A program made the position numbers and the translations under genes. The notes under the pieces are model-generated. The model worked only from the letters and a program-made list of their open reading frames with translations. It was not told the DNA's origin and made no database searches. A stretch of 56,718 nt of DNA, from positions 1 through 56,718 of the forward strand of contig CAJQSF010000042.1 in NCBI GenBank assembly GCA_905612495.1, in the 5' to 3' direction. Below, in pieces: positions 38,364-48,425 of this stretch; the stretch's first letter is position 1; each line of letters opens with the position of its first letter. This DNA comes from an uncultured Candidatus Pelagibacter sp. GTDB lineage: Bacteria; Pseudomonadota; Alphaproteobacteria; Pelagibacterales; Pelagibacteraceae.

Positions 38364-39641
38364 ATGGTACAAGTTGCACTTACTAGTATGTTGCCATCAG
38401 GTATTAGACTTCGTAAAGGAAAGAAGTTTGATAGTTTGATTGTGCAGACTAGGAAAAAAGTAGTTGATGCAGGTGGTAAGGAACATACGATTGCTGATGC
38501 TAGAACTGTTAAGTTCAGTGTTAAAAATCCTGCAACAGATGCTGACTATACAGAAGCGTTTAAGTTAGCATTAGAAGAAGCTAAAAAAGAAAAACTTTTA
38601 GCTATTCAACATATCGCTGTTCATGGAGTAGAGAGTACAAAAGCTCCTAAACAAAAAAGTGTTGGAACAATAGGAGAGGTCTACGATTTAGTTTTTAAAT
38701 CTAGATGGCAGGGTACACCACAAGAAAAAGGTGTAAACATTTATGCCAGTGACCTGTTCGCATTTTTTCCTAAAAGTATGACAATGGAAGAACTGCACCA
38801 AAGAGTAAACTACGATAATTTTATTTTGTTCATGGAGAAAAGAATTACTGAACGAAAAATGAATAATCGTGGCACTTACAACAACTCTAGTACCAACAGA
38901 AGGTTCATGATAGTTAGAGTGTGTACGTCTTATGCTATTGAGTATGGCTTGATGCACAAAGATAAAGTGATGAACACTGACCCTAGAGAAGTTGCTAACT
39001 ATGGTTGGAAGAACCTTAAAGTTAAGGCAATTAAGAAAAAGAATGTCTTAAATAAAGAGGAAGAAAACAACATGATTGAGGAAATGAAAAAGCGTGGAGA
39101 CCATGAGTTCGCTGATGAGTTTGCTTGGAATGTTGATGTTGGTATGAGATATGAAACAGAGATGCTTAATTTTACAATTAAAGATATTAATTGGAAGAAA
39201 AAGACAATCTGTTTTTGGAGAGAAAAAACCAAAGAGTATAGTGAAAACATTCCTTTATCTAAAAGAGCATGGAGTATTGCTACAAGATATAAAGATGTTG
39301 CACTTTCAAAAACAAGTCAAAGAATGTTTGGTCATTCCAAGCATAAGATAGAAGCCTTGTTCAAAAAGTATAGAGACATATTCAGTGTTGCAGATTTTAC
39401 ACCTTATGTAACCAGACGAATGTTTGGAACTAGACTTGCTGAAAGAGGTGTTAATCCAAAAATCATAGCAAGAATGATGGGACATGCGTGTACTGAAACA
39501 GCACAAAAATACTACATTCAAACTACTGATAAGGGTATGGAACGAGCTGTTAAATTAACTGAAATATCAGATGAACAGTTTGATAGTTATTTAGATAATC
39601 AAAACAGTAACTATGGTCACAACTCTAAAGGGTTGATATAA
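38364..39641 (+). CDS. int: Tyrosine-type integrase
   Basis: VDVGMRYETEMLNFTIKDI; YVTRRMFGTRLAERGVNPKIIARMMGHACTETAQKYY. Confidence 0.93.
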   Translation: MVQVALTSMLPSGIRLRKGKKFDSLIVQTRKKVVDAGGKEHTIADARTVKFSVKNPATDADYTEAFKLALEEAKKEKLLAIQHIAVHGVESTKAPKQKSVGTIGEVYDLVFKSRWQGTPQEKGVNIYASDLFAFFPKSMTMEELHQRVNYDNFILFMEKRITERKMNNRGTYNNSSTNRRFMIVRVCTSYAIEYGLMHKDKVMNTDPREVANYGWKNLKVKAIKKKNVLNKEEENNMIEEMKKRGDHEFADEFAWNVDVGMRYETEMLNFTIKDINWKKKTICFWREKTKEYSENIPLSKRAWSIATRYKDVALSKTSQRMFGHSKHKIEALFKKYRDIFSVADFTPYVTRRMFGTRLAERGVNPKIIARMMGHACTETAQKYYIQTTDKGMERAVKLTEISDEQFDSYLDNQNSNYGHNSKGLI

Positions 39642-39692
39642 AAGATGAACACTGTTAATTACTCACAACCAGATAAATGTTTATTTGCAAGT

Positions 39693-39777
39693 GGGGGATT
39701 GGCGGAACTGGTAGACGCATACGCCTTAGGAGCGTACGACTTCGGTCATGAGAGTTCGAGTCTCTTGTCCCCTACCA
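39693..39777 (+). tRNA. Prophage-borne tRNA-Leu(UAG), CCA encoded
   Basis: GGGGGAT/GTCCCCT acceptor, D arm GCGGAACTGGTAGACGC, TACGC-CTTAGGA-GCGTA anticodon arm (TAG 39727-39729), long variable arm, GAGAG-TTCGAGT-CTCTT T arm. Confidence 0.95.
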
Positions 39778-39816
39778 TAAAGACTAGTGAAGTAACAATA
39801 CTAGACGGAAAAAATT

Positions 39817-39854
39817 TGTTGCACGAGATGTTGCATTTGCTAAAAGATGTTGCA
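39817..39854 (+). promoter_or_regulatory. Putative integrase arm-type sites, right (TGTTGCA at 39817, 39829, 39848)
   Basis: Three heptamers in 38 nt, opposite orientation to left cluster. Confidence 0.5.
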
Positions 39855-39902
39855 GAAAGTTTAAGAAAAGTAAAGTGGGTGTGGTTTATTCGAGATTGGT
39901 TA

Positions 39903-39912
39903 GTCTTAGGAA
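39903..39912 (+). repeat. attR core (gtcttaggaa)
   Basis: Identical to 427-436. Confidence 0.85.
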
Positions 39913-39957
39913 CCAGTATTGAAAGATGTGAAGGTTCGAGTCCTTTTTCGCCTACCA
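39903..39957 (+). pseudogene. 3' half of host tRNA-Leu(UAG)
   Basis: CTTAGGA-ACCAG-TATTGAAAGATGT-GAAGG-TTCGAGT-CCTTT-TTCGCCT-A-CCA complements 397-436. Confidence 0.93.
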
Positions 39958-39972
39958 GAAAGTTTTAAAATT

Positions 39973-41382
39973 ATGAAAGTAACAGTAGAAAATATAAAAG
40001 GTTTAAATAAAGAAGTTAAAGTATTCATAGATAAGAAAACTATGAACGCTCATATGGACGAAAAGTATGAGGAAATTAAAAATACTGTTAACCTAAAAGG
40101 ATTTAGACCTGGAAAAGTTCCAAAAGAAATTTTAAAAAGACAATTTGGACAGGCAATTTTTAGTGAAGTCTTAGATAAAGTTCTTAAAGACACATCCGTT
40201 AAGGCATTAGATGATAATAAGATAAAGCCAGCAGGCCAGCCTAAGCTTGATTTAAAAACTTATGGCGTGGATAAAGATTTAGAATATGTAATTTCTGTAA
40301 CAGAGCTTCCCAAGGTTGAGCTTAAGTCAGTAGATAATATAAAATTTGATGAATATTCAGTTAAAATTGATGCAAGTGAAACTGATAAAAGAATTAAAGA
40401 AATAGCAAAGAGTCAGAATAACTTCAAAGATGTTGCTGATGATGTTAAGGCTGCTGATGGTAACTCAGTTATTTTTGATTACAAAGCTACAATCGATGGA
40501 AAAGATTTTACTGGTAATGAAGGAAAAAGCACACAATTGATCCTGGGTAAAGATTTATTTATTAAAGGATTTGATAAACAGTTGATTGGTGTTAAAAAAA
40601 ATGATGAAAAATTAGTAGAGGCATTACTTCCAGAAAATTATCCACAAAAAGAATTTGCAAAGAAAAAAGCTAACTTTGTCTGCAAAATTATAGCTGTAAA
40701 AAAATCTGAAGATGTAAAAATTGATGAGGATTTTGCAAAGAACTTAGGGGCAAAAGACCTTGCTGATCTAAAATCCTTAGTTACGAAACAGATCAATGAT
40801 GAGTATAAAAATTCTTTAGATAAATTAGCCAAAACTCAAATTTTAAAAGAAATTGAAAATTTTAAAGTTGATGAAATTCCAGCTAATTTAGTAGATGAAG
40901 AAGTTAAGATATTAGCTCAAGGCATGAGTGAAGAGGATGCTAAAAAAAATAGAAAAAATTTTGAGAATGTGGCAAAGAAAAGAATTAAAGTTGGATTAAT
41001 TCTAAATGAATTTGGTGAGCAGAATAAAATAAAAGTTACTGAGCAAGAAATTCAAGCAGAAGTTCAAAAGCAACTTAGAATGATGCCTGGCCAAGAGAAA
41101 ATGGTTATGGAGTTCTATCAAAAAAACCCATCTGCGTTAGCAAGCTTAAGGGGAACTGTTTACGAGGAAAAAATTATTGATTTAATTAAAACAAAAGCAA
41201 AGCCCAATAAGAAAGAAATATCGAAAGAAGAAGCTGAAAAAATTTTAAAAGAACATCAAAAACAAGAGCTCAACCACGATCACAACCATGATCATGACCA
41301 TCCCGAAGAAAAAAAATTAGATGCTAAAAAAGATACAGCTAAGCCAAAAACTACAAAATCCAAAGAAACTAAAGCAAAATAA
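39973..41382 (+). CDS. tig: Trigger factor
   Basis: MKVTVENIKGLNKEVKV...LKGFRPGKVPKEILKRQFG; FKBP domain; next to clpP-clpX-lon. Confidence 0.97.
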   Translation: MKVTVENIKGLNKEVKVFIDKKTMNAHMDEKYEEIKNTVNLKGFRPGKVPKEILKRQFGQAIFSEVLDKVLKDTSVKALDDNKIKPAGQPKLDLKTYGVDKDLEYVISVTELPKVELKSVDNIKFDEYSVKIDASETDKRIKEIAKSQNNFKDVADDVKAADGNSVIFDYKATIDGKDFTGNEGKSTQLILGKDLFIKGFDKQLIGVKKNDEKLVEALLPENYPQKEFAKKKANFVCKIIAVKKSEDVKIDEDFAKNLGAKDLADLKSLVTKQINDEYKNSLDKLAKTQILKEIENFKVDEIPANLVDEEVKILAQGMSEEDAKKNRKNFENVAKKRIKVGLILNEFGEQNKIKVTEQEIQAEVQKQLRMMPGQEKMVMEFYQKNPSALASLRGTVYEEKIIDLIKTKAKPNKKEISKEEAEKILKEHQKQELNHDHNHDHDHPEEKKLDAKKDTAKPKTTKSKETKAK

Positions 41383-41429
41383 GTTAGCATAAAGTAATCA
41401 CAAGTTGTATAAGTTAAGAGAATCAACTC

Positions 41430-42041
41430 ATGACAATAAAATTTTCTGAACAGATGAACAACTTAGTCCCTATGGTGGTGGAGCAAACCAACAAAGGTGA
41501 AAGAGCTTATGATATTTATTCAAGACTTCTAAAAGAAAGAATAATTTTTTTAGTTGGTCCCATTAATGACAATGTAGCATCTTTGGTTACTGCTCAGCTT
41601 TTATTTTTAGAATCTGAAGATCCAAAAAAAGAAATTAATTTATATATTAATAGTCCTGGAGGACTGGTTACTGCTGGCTTAGGTATTTATGATACAATGC
41701 AATATATCAAACCAGATGTTTCAACTTTATGCATTGGTCAAGCAGCTTCAATGGGTTCTTTTTTATTAGCAGCAGGAAAAAAAGGTAAAAGATTTTCTTT
41801 ACCTAACTCTAGAATAATGGTCCATCAACCATCGGCTGGTTTTCAAGGTCAAGCAACAGATATCGAAATACATGCTAACGAAGTTTTAGCATTAAAAAAA
41901 AGACTTAATGAAATTTATTCTAAACATACTGGTAAATCTGTTGATGATGTCAAAAAAGCACTTGAGAGAGATAATTTCATGACACCGGAAGTCGCTAAAG
42001 ACTTTGGTTTAATAGACGCAGTAGTAGAAAACAGGTCTTAA
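41430..42041 (+). CDS. clpP: ATP-dependent Clp protease proteolytic subunit
   Basis: [34 protein letters not shown]. Confidence 0.98.
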   Translation: MTIKFSEQMNNLVPMVVEQTNKGERAYDIYSRLLKERIIFLVGPINDNVASLVTAQLLFLESEDPKKEINLYINSPGGLVTAGLGIYDTMQYIKPDVSTLCIGQAASMGSFLLAAGKKGKRFSLPNSRIMVHQPSAGFQGQATDIEIHANEVLALKKRLNEIYSKHTGKSVDDVKKALERDNFMTPEVAKDFGLIDAVVENRS

Positions 42042-42131
42042 CACACAACATCTTGAGGAACTACCAAACCTACACTTGATTAGTATTGCTCTTCTATATT
42101 AAAGTACCTTAATTGATTCGTTATAAAATTT

Positions 42132-43400
42132 ATGACTACTAATAATAAAAATATTCTTTACTGTTCATTTTGTGGCAAGAGTCAACATGAGGTTAGAAAA
42201 TTAATTGCAGGACCCACAGTATTTATTTGTGATGAGTGTGTTGAGCTTTGCATGGATATTATTAAAGAAGAAAGTAAAGACAACTTTGTTAAACATCAAG
42301 ATGGACTACCACCACCCAAAGAAATTTGCGCTGTGCTAGATGATTATGTTATTGGTCAACCGCATGCTAAACAAGTCTTATCAGTTGCAGTACATAATCA
42401 CTACAAGAGACTCAATTATGAAAGTAAAACTAGTAAAACAGTCGAGCTTTCTAAATCTAACATTCTTCTAGTTGGCCCAACAGGTTGTGGTAAAACTTTA
42501 TTAGCCCAAACATTAGCTAGAATTCTAGATGTACCTTTTACCATGGCGGATGCAACCACATTAACTGAAGCGGGTTATGTTGGTGAGGATGTGGAAAATA
42601 TTATTTTAAAACTATTACAGGCTGCAGATTACAATGTTGAAAAAGCTCAAAGAGGAATTGTTTACATTGATGAAGTTGATAAGATTAGTAGAAAGTCTGA
42701 AAATCCATCAATTACTAGAGACGTTTCAGGTGAAGGTGTTCAACAAGCTTTATTAAAGATCATGGAAGGAACTGTTGCAAGTGTTCCACCTCAAGGTGGA
42801 AGGAAACATCCCCAACAAGAATTTTTGCAGGTAGATACAACTAATATTTTATTTATTTGTGGTGGAGCTTTTGCTGGTCTAGATAAAATAATTTCTCAAA
42901 GAGACAAAGGTACTTCGATTGGATTTGGCGCGAATGTGAAAAAAACAGATGACAAAAAAACAGGTGAATGGATGAAAAGTTTAGAGCCCGAAGATCTATT
43001 AAGATATGGTCTCATACCTGAGTTTATTGGAAGACTACCCATGATAGCAACCCTAGAAGATCTTGATGAAAAATCATTAGTTAAAATACTACAAGAACCA
43101 AAAAATTCATTAATTAAGCAATATCAAGAATTATTTAAACTAGATGGAGCGAAGCTAAATTTTAAAGATAACGCTATTAAAGAAATTGCTCAAAAAGCAA
43201 TTAACAAAAAAACTGGAGCAAGAGGGCTTAGATCAATTTTAGAAAATATTTTATTAAAAACTATGTATGATTTACCAAGCCAAGATAACGTTGAAGAAGT
43301 GATCGTTGATGCTAGTGCAGCCAAAGGTATAACTCAGCCCATATTAGTTCACTCAAAAAATAATACCAAAACAAAGACAGACAAAACATCTGCGGCTTAA
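42132..43400 (+). CDS. clpX: ATP-dependent Clp protease ATP-binding subunit ClpX
   Basis: [18 protein letters not shown] Zn domain; [28 protein letters not shown]. Confidence 0.98.
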   Translation: MTTNNKNILYCSFCGKSQHEVRKLIAGPTVFICDECVELCMDIIKEESKDNFVKHQDGLPPPKEICAVLDDYVIGQPHAKQVLSVAVHNHYKRLNYESKTSKTVELSKSNILLVGPTGCGKTLLAQTLARILDVPFTMADATTLTEAGYVGEDVENIILKLLQAADYNVEKAQRGIVYIDEVDKISRKSENPSITRDVSGEGVQQALLKIMEGTVASVPPQGGRKHPQQEFLQVDTTNILFICGGAFAGLDKIISQRDKGTSIGFGANVKKTDDKKTGEWMKSLEPEDLLRYGLIPEFIGRLPMIATLEDLDEKSLVKILQEPKNSLIKQYQELFKLDGAKLNFKDNAIKEIAQKAINKKTGARGLRSILENILLKTMYDLPSQDNVEEVIVDASAAKGITQPILVHSKNNTKTKTDKTSAA

Positions 43401-43462
43401 TTTAGCGTTAATAACCCATAAATAGCTATTGCAATATTAGATTTAATATCCATATTTAAATA

Positions 43463-45844
43463 ATGGATGTTAAAATTGAAAAACCATTATTACCTTTAAG
43501 AGATATTGTTGTATTCCCTAATATGGTTATACCGCTATTTGTCGGGAGAGATAAATCTATCTCAGCTTTAAATGAGGTAATGAAAAAGGACAAAAAAATA
43601 GTTCTTGTTACACAAAAAAATTCAGAAGTAGATGATCCAAAAAAAACAGATCTCTTTACGTATGGCTGTGAAGGGAATATTCTACAGTTATTAAAATTAC
43701 CTGATGGCACAGTAAAAGTGCTAGTTGAAGGAAGTAAAAGAGTTAAGATTTTAGATTTTAAAGATAATGATAAGTTTATTGTGTGTGAATATGCCCATCT
43801 ACACGATGTCGTTACAAAAGATGAAGATTTAATTCCATTAGCGATGACAGCAGTTAGAAGACTTGAAAAACTAACATCAATCAATAAAAAAGTTTCAAGT
43901 GAAACTATTAATAATATTAAAAAGTTAATGTTGGCATCTCATATTGCTGATAATATTGCCTCTCATCTAACAGCAACGATTTCTGAAAAACAACAAATCT
44001 TCGAAACAATCGATGTTAAAAAAAGACTAAATTCTATAATTAAAATTATGGAAAACGAAACAAGTATTATTGGAGTTGAAAAAAGAATTAGAGGTAGGGT
44101 TAAAACTCAAATGGAAAAAACGCAACGAGAATATTATTTAAATGAACAACTTAAAGCCATTCAAAAAGAGCTAGGTGAGATTGAAGATGGTAAAGATGAA
44201 ACATCAAGCCTGAATAAATCTATTTTAAAATGTAAAATGCCAAAAGATGTGGAAAAAAAATGTATGGCAGAACTTAAAAAATTAAAAAACATGAGCCCCA
44301 TGTCAGCAGAAGCTACTGTTATTAGAAACTACCTTGATTGGATGATAGACCTTCCTTGGTTTAAAAAAAGTGAAGTTGCCATGGATCTTAAGAAAGCGCT
44401 AGCAGTACTAGATGCGGATCACTTTGGTTTGGAGAAAGTAAAAGAAAGAATTATTGAGTTTTTAGCGGTTCAAAAAAGAATGGAAAAGATTAAAGGTCCA
44501 ATTCTATGCCTAGTTGGCCCACCAGGTGTTGGAAAGACATCTTTAGGTAAATCAATTGCTAAAGCTACAAACAGAGAGTTTGTGAGAGTTTCTGTTGGTG
44601 GTATGCGTGATGAAGCTGAAATTAGAGGTCACAGAAGAACGTATATCGGATCTTTACCAGGAAAAATTATTCAAATGATGAAGAAAGCAGGAACTAAAAA
44701 CCCTTTAATTCTTCTTGATGAAATAGATAAAATTGGGAATGATTATAGAGGTGATCCATCTTCGGCTTTATTAGAAGCGTTAGACCCAGAACAAAATGCA
44801 ACATTTAACGATCATTATCTAGAAGTAGATTATGATTTATCTGATGTTATGTTTGTAACTACAGCAAATACATTAAATATACTACCACCGCTATTAGACA
44901 GAATGGAAGTTATCCGATTAGCTGGATATACCGAAGATGAAAAAATTAATATTGCAAACAAATACCTTCTACCAAAACAAATTAAAGACAACGGTGTTAA
45001 AGAAAAAGAAATGACACTATCTGCAGATATTATTAAAGAAATTATTAGAAGCTACACCAAAGAGTCTGGTGTAAGAAACTTAGAACGAGAAATTTCAAAG
45101 ATCGCAAGAAAAGTTGTTAAAAAAGTTGTTACTGGTGAAGAAAAAGAAGTTAAAATTGATTTAAAAAACTTGTCAGACTATCTTGGTATACAAAAATTTA
45201 AATTTGGTGAGCTTGAAAACGAAGATAAAATTGGTGTTGTTACTGGTTTAGCCTGGACAGAGTATGGTGGTGAAATTTTAAAAATTGAAACTGTGATTAT
45301 GCCGGGTAAAGGTAGAATGCAAATCACAGGGAAACTTGGTGAAGTAATGCAAGAATCAATTAAAGCAGCCAAATCATTTATTAGATCTAAGAGTTTAGAC
45401 TATGGAATTATTCCACCTTTATTTGAAAAAAAAGATTTTCATATCCATGTCCCAGAAGGTGCCACACCTAAAGATGGACCATCTGCAGGTATCGGAATGG
45501 TCACATCTATAGTTTCAGCGATCACTAACAACCCAGTAAGAAGAGATGTTGCTATGACGGGCGAAGTAACTTTGACAGGACAAGTTTTACCAATTGGTGG
45601 ACTAAAAGAGAAATTATTAGCAGCGCATAGAGCTGGAATTAAACAAGTTATTATTCCTAAAGAAAATGAAAAAGACTTAGTTGATATGCCATCAAAAATT
45701 ATTACTGATATTAAAATCACACCAGTTGAACATGCAGACGAGGTTTTAAAAATAGCTTTAACTAAAGAATTAAAAAGAGTGGAATGGGTTGAGGTAGAGA
45801 AAATTTCAAAAGTTGGTGATGAATCTCAAGCAAGCATTCAATAA
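43463..45844 (+). CDS. lon: ATP-dependent protease La
   Basis: [44 protein letters not shown] catalytic Ser. Confidence 0.98.
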   Translation: MDVKIEKPLLPLRDIVVFPNMVIPLFVGRDKSISALNEVMKKDKKIVLVTQKNSEVDDPKKTDLFTYGCEGNILQLLKLPDGTVKVLVEGSKRVKILDFKDNDKFIVCEYAHLHDVVTKDEDLIPLAMTAVRRLEKLTSINKKVSSETINNIKKLMLASHIADNIASHLTATISEKQQIFETIDVKKRLNSIIKIMENETSIIGVEKRIRGRVKTQMEKTQREYYLNEQLKAIQKELGEIEDGKDETSSLNKSILKCKMPKDVEKKCMAELKKLKNMSPMSAEATVIRNYLDWMIDLPWFKKSEVAMDLKKALAVLDADHFGLEKVKERIIEFLAVQKRMEKIKGPILCLVGPPGVGKTSLGKSIAKATNREFVRVSVGGMRDEAEIRGHRRTYIGSLPGKIIQMMKKAGTKNPLILLDEIDKIGNDYRGDPSSALLEALDPEQNATFNDHYLEVDYDLSDVMFVTTANTLNILPPLLDRMEVIRLAGYTEDEKINIANKYLLPKQIKDNGVKEKEMTLSADIIKEIIRSYTKESGVRNLEREISKIARKVVKKVVTGEEKEVKIDLKNLSDYLGIQKFKFGELENEDKIGVVTGLAWTEYGGEILKIETVIMPGKGRMQITGKLGEVMQESIKAAKSFIRSKSLDYGIIPPLFEKKDFHIHVPEGATPKDGPSAGIGMVTSIVSAITNNPVRRDVAMTGEVTLTGQVLPIGGLKEKLLAAHRAGIKQVIIPKENEKDLVDMPSKIITDIKITPVEHADEVLKIALTKELKRVEWVEVEKISKVGDESQASIQ

Positions 45845-45946
45845 TAAAGATCACTATTAGAAATAAAAAATACATTATCAAGAAAGAAACTAGTAATTAT
45901 TGAACTAATTATAATCAAAAAAATTGTAAAGAGTATTTTATGAAGG

Positions 45947-46697
45947 TTGAATTTATCAACATATGGAAATTTAGATAAAAAAAATATACTAGAAGTCATA
46001 AATTTATTAAAACCTCACAACCTTGGTTATGATTTAATTCATTTGGGTGGGTCGAAAGATGGGTCGTATATACTACCCAAAATTCTCAATGATATAGAAT
46101 ACTGTTTTTCAGCAGGATATGGTGGAAATTAATCATTTGAGAAAGAGTTGGAAAAATATAATATAAAATCTTTTATAGCAGACTACAGTTACGATGCCCT
46201 AAAAGATTTAAAAAATTTCCAATATGAAAAAAAAATTTATTAAATCTTATAGTGTTGATCAGTCTATTGATGTTAATTCATGGATTGAGAATTCAGCACC
46301 AAATGCTGCCAAAAATATGATTATGCAAATTGATATTGAAGGTGGAGAGTATGAATTATTACATGCAATCACTGAAAAAAATTTAGATAAGTTTAAAATT
46401 TTAGTTATTGAATTACACAATTTAACTGCAGTTAATAATCAAGTCTTTCACAAATATTTTATTTCATGCTTAAAAAAAATAAAAAAAAATTTTGATGTTT
46501 TTTATTTACACCCAAATAATTGTTGTGGTGTGTCAAATTTTCAAGGAATAGTTTTTCCAAACATTTTATAAGTAACACTACTTAATAAGTCAATTGCTAA
46601 AAAAAAAGAAAATTTTGATGATAGTAAAAGAGATTTGGTAATAAAAAATATTGAGAATAATAAAAAAATTGTTTTACCAGAATATTGGTTTAAATAA
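45947..46697 (+). pseudogene. Degraded FkbM-like methyltransferase
   Basis: Fragments in several frames: LGGSKDGSYILP..., ENSAPNAAKNMIMQIDIEGGEYELLHAITEKNL..., SIAKKKENFDDSKRDLVIKNIENNKKIVLPEYWFK, separated by stops/frameshifts. Confidence 0.7.
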
Positions 46698-46718
46698 TCT
46701 GTGGCAATTTTATTCATA

Positions 46719-46876
46719 GATCAAAATTGTAGTTACCAGATATTTTAAAGATATACAATCCTCATAAAAATTTCACGCTCTACAGGTACGATAGTTATTT
46801 TTGATACTTACCGAATGTATTCAGCAACTAATAATGGAAACAAAGATAGTTTTATAATTGGAATAAATTTTTATAG
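46719..46876 (+). pseudogene. Decayed fragment of the 3' end of the oxygenase gene at 50032-51087
   Basis: gatcaaaattgtagt...ggtac(g/a)atagttat...cagcaact.ataa.ggaaacaaa.atag...aataaatttttatag aligns with 50911-51072. Confidence 0.75.
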
Positions 46877-47034
46877 ACTTACGCAAAAATAATCCTAAAA
46901 ACTATCTTTAGAATTAATTATGAAAAAAATTATATATAAAACAATTATTTTTGTAACTTCCAAAATATCTTTAATAAAGTTTGCTGGCAGAGTCTTCAAT
47001 TTTAGAAAAAGAAGTGAGATAACAGTAAGAATTA

Positions 47035-48423
47035 ATGATTAAAAATATTATTAAAAAAATTATAAACAAATTAAAAACAAAAAAAAAAATTGAAACTATT
47101 TCTGTTGATAAATTCTATCCTGCAAAAAAAAAAATAAAATCAAAAAAAATAGAATTTAATTTTTTTCAAACTTATAAGTCAAGTAAGGTTGATATTTCAC
47201 ATGATCACAAATATTCGATATTTAGAAAAAAAAATCCTGAATTTAATTTCTATTTTTTTGACGATTTAGATATGGACGAATATATGGAAAAAAATTGGAG
47301 TCATAGAAAAATTTATAAAATTTATAAGGATAGTATTTTTGGCGCATCTAAAGCAGACATTTGGAGATATTGTATTCTTTATCATTATGGTGGTGTATAT
47401 CTTGATTTTGACTCTTCTATAGAATTTGATTTAAATTCTATTCCAGATGATGCAGATGAAGTTATTTCATATGAAAAAAATACAATTAGCTCACAAATAT
47501 TCGAAGAATATACGCCAGATTATAGTTTTTTAAAAAATTTACCTAAAGATAATAAAGAAATAATGCATCCGGAAAATTTAGTTATTCAATGGTTGCTTAT
47601 ATACAAAAAAAATCACCCAATATTGATGTCTGCGATAGAGCTAATTGAAAAAAATTATGCATTTTTTTTAAATAAAGAATTTAAATCTGCTCATTTAGCA
47701 ATAGTAAACTTTACTGCGCCAGTTCTTTTGACTAAAGCTGTTTGGGATTATGTTCTAGCGCATAATAAAATATATCAAAAATCTATAGATTATGAAAATA
47801 AAGTTACTTTTAAAAATATTTCAAAAGATGGTGTATATTTCAATGACTCAAGTTATTACAAAAAATTTACCAATACTCCAATAATCATACATAATCCTGT
47901 AAGATTAAATTTAGGATGTGGTGAGTATATAAAAAAAGAATATTTAAACATAGATGCTGTTACTGAAAATAAGGATATAATTTCAATGGATATTTCTAAT
48001 CTTAAAAATAAATTTTTAAATTCTAGTATTGATGAAATTTATGCAAAAGATGTATTAGAGCATGTTGGATTGCCTACAGCTAAAAATTGGATTAAAGATT
48101 GGTCAGATCTACTAAAATCTAATGGAATTCTAGTAATTACAACTCCTTGTCTTGAATTAATAATTGATGCTTTTACAAAAAAAATAATAAATGAAGAAAA
48201 ATTAAACTATTTATTGTTTGCTGGTGTTTTTTGGGAAAAAGGAAAATCTTTATGGGATACGAAAAAAACTTCTCAGTATGATTGGCACAAAGTATGCTTT
48301 TCTATGAGATTGCTGAAAAATTTATTAAGTGAAAATGATATGTCAATTATATGTGAAAAATATGATCAAATAACTAAAAATAGTAATGGTTTAAATATGA
48401 CTATAAAGGCAAAAAAGAATTAA
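47035..48423 (+). CDS. Glycosyltransferase (GT32-like, DXD) fused to class I SAM methyltransferase
   Basis: GASKADIWRYCILYHYGGVYLDFDSS; C-terminal RLNLGCGEYIKKEYLNIDA...EIYAKDVLEHV. Confidence 0.85.
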   Translation: MIKNIIKKIINKLKTKKKIETISVDKFYPAKKKIKSKKIEFNFFQTYKSSKVDISHDHKYSIFRKKNPEFNFYFFDDLDMDEYMEKNWSHRKIYKIYKDSIFGASKADIWRYCILYHYGGVYLDFDSSIEFDLNSIPDDADEVISYEKNTISSQIFEEYTPDYSFLKNLPKDNKEIMHPENLVIQWLLIYKKNHPILMSAIELIEKNYAFFLNKEFKSAHLAIVNFTAPVLLTKAVWDYVLAHNKIYQKSIDYENKVTFKNISKDGVYFNDSSYYKKFTNTPIIIHNPVRLNLGCGEYIKKEYLNIDAVTENKDIISMDISNLKNKFLNSSIDEIYAKDVLEHVGLPTAKNWIKDWSDLLKSNGILVITTPCLELIIDAFTKKIINEEKLNYLLFAGVFWEKGKSLWDTKKTSQYDWHKVCFSMRLLKNLLSENDMSIICEKYDQITKNSNGLNMTIKAKKN

Positions 48424-48425
48424 TA

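Larger units (their letters stand above)
427..39912 (+). mobile_element. T7-like (pelagiphage, HTVC019P-type) prophage
   Basis: Full T7-like order: RNAP, SSB, endonuclease, amidase, primase-helicase, DNA pol, exonuclease, portal, scaffold, capsid, tail tubes, internal virion proteins, fibers, terminases, then tyrosine integrase; flanked by 10-bp direct repeat in a split tRNA-Leu. Confidence 0.95.

Noticed and set aside
39645-39968. ORF 39645-39968 (107 aa)
   Set aside because: Covers the phage tRNA-Leu and the tRNA 3' half (LAELVDAYALGAYDFGHESSSLLSPT); artefact.
47073-47160. Long A-tracts in the glycosyltransferase gene as phase-variation switch
   Set aside because: A-tracts of this kind are common in this AT-rich genome; no alternative-frame evidence.
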